Below the pieces are notes generated by a model. It was not told where the DNA came from and ran no database searches. It saw only the letters and a program-made list of their open reading frames with translations. The position numbers were made by a program, and so were the translations under genes. From the NCBI GenBank assembly GCA_903922745.1, contig CAIXVA010000033.1, positions 1 to 7,377 on the forward strand: a stretch of DNA of 7,377 nt. The letters are read 5' to 3'. Below, in pieces: positions 1 to 6,813 of the stretch (its first letter is position 1; each line of letters starts with the position of its first letter). Source of the DNA: an uncultured Actinomycetes bacterium (GTDB taxonomy: Bacteria > Actinomycetota > Actinomycetes > Nanopelagicales > Nanopelagicaceae).

Positions 1-210
1 ATGGATTTAACCCGGGATCCAAACCCTCATATTGGTTTTGGTGCAGGCATTCACTTCTGCTTAGGTGCTCCATTGGCCCGTCTTGAGATGAGTGTTTCCT
101 TGCCAGCGTTATGGGAAAAGTTTCCGAACATGCAATTAGCAGGAGATGCGATTCGCAGACCGACTTTTGTTTTGCGTGGCTATGAGAGCGTTGCAATCCA
201 AGCTAGTTAA
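1..210 (+). CDS. Cytochrome P450, C-terminal fragment (5' end outside window)
   Basis: This is the last 69 codons of a bacterial class I-type cytochrome P450, a haem monooxygenase that needs separate redox partners. The visible part carries the haem-binding loop, [10 protein letters not shown] at fragment residues 13-22, with Cys20 as the thiolate ligand of haem iron. The following A-P-L-A-R-L-E begins the L helix that packs on the haem. The preceding D-L-T-R-D-P-N-P-H is the usual lead-in to this loop, so the ATG at base 1 is an internal methionine and not the start; about 330 residues are missing to the left. The protein ends in a TAA at 208-210 that overlaps the stop of the convergent aldehyde dehydrogenase-like gene. 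The substrate and CYP family cannot be assigned from this tail. No ferredoxin or reductase gene is in view. Confidence 0.93.
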   Translation: MDLTRDPNPHIGFGAGIHFCLGAPLARLEMSVSLPALWEKFPNMQLAGDAIRRPTFVLRGYESVAIQAS

Positions 211-1049
211 AGTCCTATTGGATGCCAAACAGTTTTGGCTTCCATAAAGGCAATAATGCGACCAGGATCTGCTGACTTAAAGGAATGAATACGCTTTAAG
301 TTTTCAGCACCGGCCACCTTGATGTCAGCATGCTTCTTTGAAGATAATCCAGAAATATCTAATGCATCAATATCCATGTGAGATGCCATCCATGGCGCGA
401 TCTCGTCTTTCTTGCCAGTCAAGATATTAATTACACCTGCAGGCAGATCACTTGTAGCTAGAACTTCTGCAAAGGTCATGGCTGACAATGGAGCTTTTGT
501 GCTTGCCAGAACAACAACAGTATTTCCAGAGGTAATAATTGGTGCGACTGCATCAATTAATCCCAGCAGTGAGGGATTTTCAGGTGCGATGGCTGCAACA
601 ACTCCCATACTTTCTGGGATTGTAAAGTTATAAAAAGGTCCAGCTACTGGATTTGTTGAACCAGCAAGGGATGCAATTTTATCTGTCCAGCCCGCATACC
701 AAACCAGTCGATCAATAGATTCGGTAACTTCTTTATCAGCCTTCGTCTTTGTTGCACCGGTGACATTAACAATTTCTTCTACAAATTGTCCACGGCGGCC
801 TTCGAGCATTTCGGCGATGCGATACAAGATTTGCCCACGGTTATAAGCCGTTGCTTTATTCCATCCAGCATGTGCTGCACGTGCCGCAACAACTGCATCA
901 CGCAAATCTTTACGAGATGCAAGACATGGGTTAGCAACAAAAACGCCTTTTGCATTTTTGACTTCATAGGTGCGCCCTGATTCAGTGCGAGGGAAAGCGC
1001 CATTGATGAATAGCTTGTACGTCTTCTTCACATCGATGCGATTACTCAT
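207..1049 (-). CDS. Non-catalytic half aldehyde dehydrogenase, ALDH16 C-terminal-domain-like
   Basis: A 280-residue protein homologous only to the N-terminal, NAD-binding half of aldehyde dehydrogenases (families are usually about 480-500 residues). An ALDH-type N terminus (K-L-F-I-N-G-A-F, 12-19) is followed by a Rossmann-like part (about 110-235). The oxyanion/cofactor motif P-W-N-F-P appears as P-E-N-P (156-159), the cofactor Lys of V-V-L-K is Ala182, and F-T-G-S is reduced to I-S-G-L (232-235). The E-L-G-G-K general base and the catalytic Cys segment are absent, so it should not oxidise aldehydes alone. It ends cleanly in K-T-V-W-H-P-I-G (272-279), which I associate from memory with the ends of ALDH16 proteins. 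The ATG overlaps the upstream ALDH stop by 8 bases and has a strong ribosome binding site, so it is an intact coupled gene. Inferred role: structural or assembly partner of the upstream enzyme. A decaying duplicate is less likely. Confidence 0.88.
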   Translation of the reverse strand: MSNRIDVKKTYKLFINGAFPRTESGRTYEVKNAKGVFVANPCLASRKDLRDAVVAARAAHAGWNKATAYNRGQILYRIAEMLEGRRGQFVEEIVNVTGATKTKADKEVTESIDRLVWYAGWTDKIASLAGSTNPVAGPFYNFTIPESMGVVAAIAPENPSLLGLIDAVAPIITSGNTVVVLASTKAPLSAMTFAEVLATSDLPAGVINILTGKKDEIAPWMASHMDIDALDISGLSSKKHADIKVAGAENLKRIHSFKSADPGRIIAFMEAKTVWHPIGL

Positions 1050-2481
1050 GGCTAACTCCCTTCAAATATGCAGACAGGCCGTGGCGTCCACCTTCGCGGC
1101 CCCACCCCGATTCCTTATATCCACCAAATGGAGAAGTTGGATCAAATTTATTAAATGTGTTAGCCCAGATAACTCCTGCACGAAGCTGTTGTGATGCCCA
1201 CAATGTGCGGCTTCCTTTTTCGCTCCAGATTCCAGCCGATAGCCCGAAAGGAGTGTTGTTGGCCTTTTCTATAGCCTCGGCCGGTGTTCTAAATGTTAGA
1301 ACTGAAAGCACTGGTCCAAAGATTTCTTCACGTGCGATGCGATGTGCCTGAGTTACCCCGGTAAAGATTGTTGGTGCAAACCAGAAACCTTTACTTGGCA
1401 GCGTGCATGCTGGACTCCAACGCTCAGCACCTTCGGAATCTCCAACTGCGGCGAGCTCGATAATTTTTGCTAGTTGTTCCTTGCTATTAATTGCACCAAC
1501 ATCGGTGTTCTTATCCATAGGATCGCCCACACGAATCTTTTCCATGCGGTTCTTTAGCTTATGCAGTACTTCTTCTGCCACATTTTCTTGCAGTAGCAAT
1601 CTTGAGCCAGCACAGCACACATGTCCTTGGTTAAAGAAAATACCGTTAACAATGCCTTCAACAGTTTCATCGATAGGGGCATCATCAAAGACAATGTTGG
1701 CTGCCTTGCCACCGAGCTCTAAAGTAACGCTCTTGTTCGTTGGTGCTACCGCACGCGCAATGATTTTTCCAACTTCAGTTGATCCGGTAAATGCAATCTT
1801 GTCGATTCCTGGATGATTAACAATTAAGGCACCTGTAGAACCATCGCCTGTAACAATATTGACCACACCTGCAGGAAGTTCTGCTTGCTGACAAACTTCT
1901 GCAAATAACAAGGCAGTAAGTGGTGTTGATTCTGCGGATTTAAGTACAACTGTGTTTCCTGCAGCAAGTGCGGGCGCAACCTTCCACGCCAACATTAATA
2001 ATGGAAAGTTCCAAGGAATAATCTGTCCTGCAACACCTAGCGGCTTGGGAGATGTGCCAAGACCTGCGTACTCAAGCTTGTCCGCCCAGCCTGCGTGATA
2101 GAAAAAATGAGCTGCAGCCAATGGAATATCTGTGTCTCGTGATTCACGAATCGGCTTACCGTTATCGAGAGTCTCTAGCACTGCAAATTCACGTGCGCGC
2201 TCTTGCATAATTCGAGCGATTCGATACAAATACTTGCCGCGCTCTTTGCCTGACATTTTTGACCAGGTATTTGCGTATGCCTTGCGTGCTGCTTTTACCG
2301 CTGCATCAACATCTGCCTTACCGGCGAGTGCAATCTGGCTAAGTACCTCTTCAGTAGCTGGATTGATAGTTGGAAAGTGCTTGCTACCGGCGACAAACTT
2401 GCCACCGATGAAATGTCCGTACTTAGGTTTGATGGTGACAATTGCGCGAGATTCTGGCGCTGGGGCGTATTCGAAGGTCAT
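1042..2481 (-). CDS. NAD(P)-dependent aldehyde dehydrogenase, ALDH16 catalytic part
   Basis: A full-length catalytic aldehyde dehydrogenase (479 residues from the chosen start) that oxidises an aldehyde to the acid with NAD(P)+. Visible motifs are P-W-N-F-P with oxyanion Asn158, V-V-L-K with cofactor Lys181, F-T-G-S at 231-234, L-E-L-G-G-K with general base Glu255, F-N-Q-G-H-V-C-C-A-G-S with nucleophile Cys289, and E-E-I-F-G-P with Glu386. All catalytic positions are present. The start at 2481 is preferred because GGAG sits 6 bases before it and the protein then begins M-T-F-E-Y-A-P-A-P-E-S-R, which looks like the family start. An ATG at 2493 would overlap the deoC stop as TAATG and add four residues. 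Its position directly after deoC suggests acetaldehyde released by DeoC as substrate (inference). With the next gene it reproduces the two-part layout of ALDH16. Confidence 0.93.
   Translation of the reverse strand: MTFEYAPAPESRAIVTIKPKYGHFIGGKFVAGSKHFPTINPATEEVLSQIALAGKADVDAAVKAARKAYANTWSKMSGKERGKYLYRIARIMQERAREFAVLETLDNGKPIRESRDTDIPLAAAHFFYHAGWADKLEYAGLGTSPKPLGVAGQIIPWNFPLLMLAWKVAPALAAGNTVVLKSAESTPLTALLFAEVCQQAELPAGVVNIVTGDGSTGALIVNHPGIDKIAFTGSTEVGKIIARAVAPTNKSVTLELGGKAANIVFDDAPIDETVEGIVNGIFFNQGHVCCAGSRLLLQENVAEEVLHKLKNRMEKIRVGDPMDKNTDVGAINSKEQLAKIIELAAVGDSEGAERWSPACTLPSKGFWFAPTIFTGVTQAHRIAREEIFGPVLSVLTFRTPAEAIEKANNTPFGLSAGIWSEKGSRTLWASQQLRAGVIWANTFNKFDPTSPFGGYKESGWGREGGRHGLSAYLKGVSHE
1056..1062 (-). 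promoter_or_regulatory. Ribosome binding site of the half-ALDH gene
   Basis: AAGGGAG on the minus strand lies 6 bases before the ATG at 1049-1047, inside the last codons of the upstream ALDH. It fixes the start and shows that the downstream gene is initiated independently. It is therefore not the remnant of a frameshifted fusion. Confidence 0.8.
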
Positions 2482-2487
2482 AGTCGT

Positions 2488-2491
2488 CTCC
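2488..2491 (-). promoter_or_regulatory. Ribosome binding site deciding the ALDH start
   Basis: GGAG on the minus strand is followed by a 6-base spacer and the ATG at 2481-2479. The alternative ATG at 2493-2491 has only a weak GGA three bases upstream. This favours the shorter reading of the aldehyde dehydrogenase. Confidence 0.6.
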
Positions 2492-2492
2492 A

Positions 2493-3440
2493 TTAATCCA
2501 TCGTCACATACTGAGGGCTAGTGTAATAACCATCATCCATCTTCATGCGTTGCATCAATAGATCATTGAGCAATGCACTGGCTCCGATTCGAAAGAGTTT
2601 CGGATTGAGCCAATCTGGTCCAACAGTTTCATTGACCAAAACTAATTGCTTGATTGCATCTTTAGTATTTCGGATTCCACCAGCAGGTTTAACGCCAATA
2701 CGCACCTGGGTCATTTCGTAGAAGTCACGCACCGCTTCAAGCATAACCAAGACAACTGGGGGAGTCGCAGCAGGTGCAACTTTGCCGGTGGAAGTCTTAA
2801 TAAAGTCCGCACCCGCAGCCATCGCCAAAAATGATGCTTTACGAACATTGTCATAGGTGACTAACTCGCCTGTTTCAAAGATTACCTTTAGGTGGGCCTT
2901 ATCGCCACATACTTCGCGGATTTGAACAATCTCGTTGAAAACATCAATGTAACGACCCGCAAGAAAAGCACCACGATCGATCACCATGTCGATCTCTGCC
3001 GCGCCGGCATCTATTGCATCTTGCGTATCTTGAATCTTGACCGGCATGGATGCACGTCCTGATGGAAAAGCAGTTGAAACCGCGGCTACGGGCACATGCT
3101 GGCCACCGATTAAATCTAAATGGTTGCGAGCAACTGAAACCATGTCGTTGTAAACACAGACAGCACCAACGCTAGGAACTGATGAATCAGTTGGATCTGG
3201 CCTTACAGCTTTAGTACATAAAGCTTTCACTTTGCCAGGTGTATCTGCGCCTTCAAGAGTTGTTAAGTCCACCATCGTAATTGCGGTATCAATGGCCCAG
3301 CGCTTGGATGTCGTTTTGATACTTCTGGTAGCAAGCATTGCTGCGCGAGCTTCGGCACCCACCTGGTCTACGCCAGAAAGATTACCTAGGTAACTCTTTA
3401 GCGAGGCGTCAGTGCCATCAACTAAACCATAAAAACTCAC
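2493..3440 (-). CDS. deoC: Deoxyribose-phosphate aldolase
   Basis: Class I aldolase that splits 2-deoxyribose-5-phosphate into acetaldehyde and glyceraldehyde-3-phosphate in the cytoplasm, the last step of deoxynucleoside sugar breakdown. In this 315-residue TIM-barrel protein, A-D-F-I-K-T-S-T-G-K (211-220) carries Schiff-base Lys215; G-V-K-P-A-G-G-I (249-256) carries the second active-site Lys251; and E-I-D-M-V-I (149-154) carries the proton-relay Asp151. It is longer than the 259-residue E. coli enzyme and belongs to the longer class that includes the human enzyme, with an N-terminal extension of about 45 residues and a tyrosine-rich tail (G-Y-Y-T-S-P-Q-Y, 304-311). The start is GTG, overlapping the mutase stop as GTGA, with AAGGAA 8 bases upstream. 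The gene is followed at once by the ALDH pair, which could remove its toxic acetaldehyde product. Confidence 0.96.
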   Translation of the reverse strand: MSFYGLVDGTDASLKSYLGNLSGVDQVGAEARAAMLATRSIKTTSKRWAIDTAITMVDLTTLEGADTPGKVKALCTKAVRPDPTDSSVPSVGAVCVYNDMVSVARNHLDLIGGQHVPVAAVSTAFPSGRASMPVKIQDTQDAIDAGAAEIDMVIDRGAFLAGRYIDVFNEIVQIREVCGDKAHLKVIFETGELVTYDNVRKASFLAMAAGADFIKTSTGKVAPAATPPVVLVMLEAVRDFYEMTQVRIGVKPAGGIRNTKDAIKQLVLVNETVGPDWLNPKLFRIGASALLNDLLMQRMKMDDGYYTSPQYVTMD

Positions 3441-5053
3441 GATAATAATTCCTTAAGCGGTGGTCGCAGTTGATCCAATACTACTTGAGCGGTTTTCGAA
3501 TCCTTCTCAATAACCTCAATGTAACACTTCATCTTTGCTTCAGTACCGCTCGGACGAATAATGATTCGTACTCCGCCATCTAGCCAGATTCTTAATCCAT
3601 CTGTTGGTGGTAATCCATCAGTAGGGGCAGCTAGATCATCAATGGAGGTAACTAAACGTCCGGCGATTTGCTGTGGTGGATTGCTGCGAAGTCCACCAAG
3701 AATCACTGCGACCTTTGACAAATCGTTAAGACGAATGGAAATTTGTTCGGTTGCATGGAATCCATGGCGTGTCCAAATCTCATCCAATAGATCTAAAAGA
3801 GACTTACCATCAGCTGCAAGATCAGTTGCAATCTGCGCCAAAGTGATTGCTGCTGAAATTCCATCTTTATCGTTTACCGACTTAGCATCAACTGCATAAC
3901 CAAGTGCTTCTTCATAACCAAAGGTCAGGCCCTTAATTTTTGCTAACCACTTAAAACCTGTAAGGGTTTCTTTGAATTCAAGTTTGTAGTGCTCTGCTAT
4001 TTTCTTAAGAATCGATGAGGAAACAATTGAATTAGCAAAAATCCCACTAGCGGTCTTTCGAGCAATAGATTCGCCCAAAATCGCGCCTAATTCATCGCCC
4101 CTAAGCATTCGCCAGCCCATTACGGGATCCTTTACCGCGGCAGCACATCTGTCTGCATCTGGATCATTTGCGATTACTAGATCTGCGTCAAATGCTTTCG
4201 CAGTTTCAAGAGCTAAATCAATTGCACCGGGTTCTTCGGGATTAGGAAAAGCAACTGTTGGAAAATCAGGATCTGGCGCAGCTTGGGCATCAACCAAGAT
4301 TGGGGATTGGAACCCCGCCTTGTGAAATACCCGTTGAATTGTTTCGGTTCCGACACCATGCATCGCCGTATAAACAATGCGCAAGGATCCAGGCTTAGTT
4401 GCAAGTGATGCTGTGCGTTCAATGTATTTTTCAATTATCTCTTCGCCCAGAACTGTCCAATTCTTTCCACGTGGTTGTAACTTCAAAGTTGTGATCGCAT
4501 CAATCTTTTGTGCAATTGAAATATCGGTTGGAGAAACTATCTGTGATCCACGGTATTCGATGCCATCTACTGTTCCGCCTAGATAAACCTTGTAACCGTT
4601 ATCTTGTGGTGGGTTATGGCTTGCAGTAACCATGATTCCTACATCGCAGCCCAACTCATTAGTGGCAAATGCCAAGACTGGGGTTGGCAGGGGCCTTGGC
4701 AATACAAATACCTTCATACCGGCACCGCTCATTATTTCTGCAGTTTCACATGTGTAATCTTCTGATCCATATCGTGCATCGCGGCCAATAACTACAGAAG
4801 TTAAGTTGCGTTCTTTCATATACGCAACTATTCCCGCTGCCGTGCGACCAACAACTGCGCGATTCATTCCTGATGGACCGGGGCGAATTGGACCACGCAA
4901 ACCTGCTGTTCCAAACTGTAAAAAGCCATTAAAGGATGAGCGAAGTTCGGGCTCGTTATTTGTATCTAGCCACTGTTGTAATTGAGAAGCTGTAACGGGA
5001 TCTGGATCATCGGCAATCCAGGCTTGAACTTCGCCTACCAATGATTGATCCAT
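3437..5053 (-). CDS. Phospho-sugar mutase (PGM2/PMM type, probable phosphopentomutase role)
   Basis: A 538-residue alpha-D-phosphohexomutase-superfamily enzyme that moves a phosphate between C1 and another hydroxyl of a sugar through a phosphoserine. All four active-site loops are present: T-A-S-H-N-P with phospho-Ser145, the metal loop D-P-D-A-D-R (297-302), the sugar loop G-Y-E-E-A-L-G-Y (379-386) and the phosphate loop R-P-S-G-T-E-A-K (500-507). The N-terminal Q-F-G-T-A-G-L-R-G (46-54) is also typical. The E-E-A form of the sugar loop and the length fit the PGM2/PgcA-like group rather than short PMM/PGM enzymes. Databases often call these phosphomannomutase, but eukaryotic PGM2 works on pentose phosphates. 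Next to deoC, conversion of (deoxy)ribose-1-phosphate to the 5-phosphate is the likeliest job (inference). I chose ATG 5053; a TTG at 5077 would add eight residues but has no properly spaced ribosome site. Confidence 0.92.
   Translation of the reverse strand: MDQSLVGEVQAWIADDPDPVTASQLQQWLDTNNEPELRSSFNGFLQFGTAGLRGPIRPGPSGMNRAVVGRTAAGIVAYMKERNLTSVVIGRDARYGSEDYTCETAEIMSGAGMKVFVLPRPLPTPVLAFATNELGCDVGIMVTASHNPPQDNGYKVYLGGTVDGIEYRGSQIVSPTDISIAQKIDAITTLKLQPRGKNWTVLGEEIIEKYIERTASLATKPGSLRIVYTAMHGVGTETIQRVFHKAGFQSPILVDAQAAPDPDFPTVAFPNPEEPGAIDLALETAKAFDADLVIANDPDADRCAAAVKDPVMGWRMLRGDELGAILGESIARKTASGIFANSIVSSSILKKIAEHYKLEFKETLTGFKWLAKIKGLTFGYEEALGYAVDAKSVNDKDGISAAITLAQIATDLAADGKSLLDLLDEIWTRHGFHATEQISIRLNDLSKVAVILGGLRSNPPQQIAGRLVTSIDDLAAPTDGLPPTDGLRIWLDGGVRIIIRPSGTEAKMKCYIEVIEKDSKTAQVVLDQLRPPLKELLS
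3449..3454 (-). promoter_or_regulatory. Ribosome binding site of deoC (supports GTG start)
   Basis: AAGGAA on the minus strand, 8 bases before the GTG at 3440-3438. It supports the GTG start and the 4-base GTGA overlap with the mutase stop codon. Confidence 0.65.
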
Positions 5054-5094
5054 GTGCCTAGAGTAACTTCGCGACAACCCTTTGAGAAGTCAGA
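5054..5094 (-). other. 41-base gap between carboxylase and mutase genes
   Basis: This is the only real gap in the gene train, and it shrinks to 17 bases if the TTG at 5077 is the mutase start. It holds a GAAG and an AGG upstream of the ATG, neither at ideal spacing. I see no hairpin with a T-run and no convincing -35/-10 pair, so transcription probably reads through. Confidence 0.5.
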
Positions 5095-6813
5095 TTATTT
5101 ATCGATAATGTCACAGAGATTAGTTCCACTAGAAACAGTGGTTCCAATGACAGCGGTGAGATTAGAGATGATGCCCGCCTTGTGCGCAGTTAATGGCTGT
5201 TCCATTTTCATTGCTTCTAGAACAAAGATCAGGTCCCCGACTTCAACAGATGCGCCTTCTTCTACTGCGATCTTTACGACTGTGCCTTGCATTGGACTAG
5301 TAAGTCCAGAACCACCTGTGCCACCGGCCATAGTTTGCTTTGCACGGTGACGCTTAATTACTGGTTTTGGTGCATGCACAAGAATTTCAAATCGTTTCCC
5401 GTTAACTTCAGTAACGAGATATTCAGGCGCCATGTGAGTTTCAAGTGGTGGCTCAGTGAATGTAAATGCTGGGATTTGATTATTAAATTCGTTTTCAATG
5501 TAACTTGTGTAAACCTTGAAATTCTTTGTGTATGCAGGGTCTTCAAGAATTGCACGATGGAAAGGAATCGCAGTTGCTAATCCGCCCACTTTGAATTCAG
5601 AGAGTGCGCGGCGAGCACGTTCAATTGCCTGTTCACGCGTGGCACCGGTGACAATCAATTTTGCAAGTAGAGAATCGAAGTTGCCACCAATTGTGTCTCC
5701 ACCTTGAAAACCCGCATCTACGCGCACTCCAGGACCGGTTGGGATTTCCCATTCGGTTATGCGCCCAGGTGCCGGTAAAAATGAACGGCCAGGATCTTCG
5801 CCATTGATTCGGAATTCAATTGAATGACCTCGGATTACAGGATCATCAAATCCAAGTGCTTCCCCATCTGCGATTCGGAATTGTTCGCGCACAAGGTCAA
5901 GTCCTGTAACTTCTTCACTGACAGGGTGCTCTACTTGTAAACGAGTATTTACTTCTAGAAAAGAAATAGTCCCATCGACACCTACTAAGAATTCGCACGT
6001 TCCTGCCCCTACATAGCCCGCTTCCTTCATGATCGCTTTACTTGAACGGTAGAGCTCATCATTTTGCGCTTCGGTCAAAAATGGCGCAGGTGCTTCTTCA
6101 ACAAGTTTTTGGTGGCGACGTTGCAGAGAACAGTCTCGGGTACTAACTACAACCGCATGACCGTGCTTATCTACTAATACTTGTGTTTCAACATGTCGAG
6201 GTTTGTCTAAATAACGTTCCACAAAGCATTCACCGCGGCCAAAACCTGAAATTGCTTCGCGAACGGCAGATGCAAAAAGCTCTGGAATCTCCTCCATAGT
6301 GCGTGCAACCTTTAGTCCACGACCGCCACCACCGTGGGCAGCCTTAATTGCAACTGGCAACCCGTGTTCTTTAGCGAAAGCTGTAACTTCTTCATGACCT
6401 GCAACGGGATCTTGTGTACCTGCAACAAGCGGTGCACCAGCTTTTGCAGCGATCTTACGTGCTGAAACTTTGTCGCCCAAAGCGCGAATTGCATCTGGGG
6501 GTGGTCCAATCCATGTCAGACCCGCATCAATTACAGCTTGTGCAAAGTGTGCATTCTCTGAAAGGAAACCATAACCAGGATGTACAGCGTCTGCACCAGA
6601 TTCTTTGGCAACTGCAATTAGTTTTTCAATATCTAAATATGTTTGAGTAGCTGTAGTGCCATGAAGTGAGTAAGCAGTGTCTGCCATTTGTGCGTGAAGT
6701 GAGGTGCGATCTTCATCTGAATAGACAGCAACACTTTCGATACCATGATCCTTGCAAGCACGAATTACGCGCACAGCAATTTCGCCACGGTTAGCTATTA
6801 GTACGCGCTTCAT
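5095..6813 (-). CDS. Acetyl-/propionyl-CoA carboxylase alpha subunit (biotin carboxylase + biotin carrier)
   Basis: A 572-residue fused subunit of an actinobacterial acyl-CoA carboxylase. It carboxylates biotin with ATP and bicarbonate and presents it to a separate carboxyltransferase beta subunit, making malonyl- or methylmalonyl-CoA. The biotin carboxylase N-domain starts at [11 protein letters not shown]; the ATP-grasp part has the glycine loop G-G-G-G-R-G (161-166) and [11 protein letters not shown] (287-297); then come the BC C-domain, a linker with a Gly/Thr stretch (about 495-505), and a biotinyl domain whose E-A-M-K-M (533-537) holds biotin-accepting Lys536. The length matches actinobacterial AccA/AccA3-type subunits (about 590). 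Start 6813 gives an ATGA overlap with the maf stop, AAAGG seven bases upstream, and the canonical M-K-R-V-L-I-A-N; an ATG at 6837 would add eight residues. No beta or epsilon subunit is in view, and acyl specificity cannot be read from this subunit. Confidence 0.95.
   Translation of the reverse strand: MKRVLIANRGEIAVRVIRACKDHGIESVAVYSDEDRTSLHAQMADTAYSLHGTTATQTYLDIEKLIAVAKESGADAVHPGYGFLSENAHFAQAVIDAGLTWIGPPPDAIRALGDKVSARKIAAKAGAPLVAGTQDPVAGHEEVTAFAKEHGLPVAIKAAHGGGGRGLKVARTMEEIPELFASAVREAISGFGRGECFVERYLDKPRHVETQVLVDKHGHAVVVSTRDCSLQRRHQKLVEEAPAPFLTEAQNDELYRSSKAIMKEAGYVGAGTCEFLVGVDGTISFLEVNTRLQVEHPVSEEVTGLDLVREQFRIADGEALGFDDPVIRGHSIEFRINGEDPGRSFLPAPGRITEWEIPTGPGVRVDAGFQGGDTIGGNFDSLLAKLIVTGATREQAIERARRALSEFKVGGLATAIPFHRAILEDPAYTKNFKVYTSYIENEFNNQIPAFTFTEPPLETHMAPEYLVTEVNGKRFEILVHAPKPVIKRHRAKQTMAGGTGGSGLTSPMQGTVVKIAVEEGASVEVGDLIFVLEAMKMEQPLTAHKAGIISNLTAVIGTTVSSGTNLCDIIDK

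Noticed and set aside
1..210. ATG at base 1 as the start of a small haem-binding protein
   Set aside because: The sequence continues a conserved P450 segment and the window begins exactly there, so it is a truncated P450 and not a 69-residue gene.
1403..1816. Open frame of 137 codons on the + strand, with other long opposite-strand frames (e.g. 2132-2521, 3561-3899, 5045-5350)
   Set aside because: They lie antisense to clearly conserved genes, are serine/cysteine-rich with no recognisable motif, and are best explained as shadows of codon bias.
207..2493. The two ALDH genes as one fused ALDH16 gene broken by a frameshift or sequencing error
   Set aside because: The second gene has its own ATG, a well-spaced AAGGGAG and a proper ALDH-type N terminus, and the first ends normally after the C-terminal ALDH region. 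Both ends look natural. Read-level confirmation would still be useful.
5054..5077. TTG start at 5077 for the phospho-sugar mutase
   Set aside because: The AAAGGG before it has no spacer, and the extra eight residues do not resemble the family N terminus, whereas M-D-Q-S-L-V at 5053 does. It remains possible because the ATG also lacks an ideal ribosome site.
5099..5108. Perfect 10-base palindrome TTATCGATAA at the end of the carboxylase gene
   Set aside because: It encodes the last residues of the protein, has no loop or T-run for a terminator, and a single short palindrome is expected by chance.
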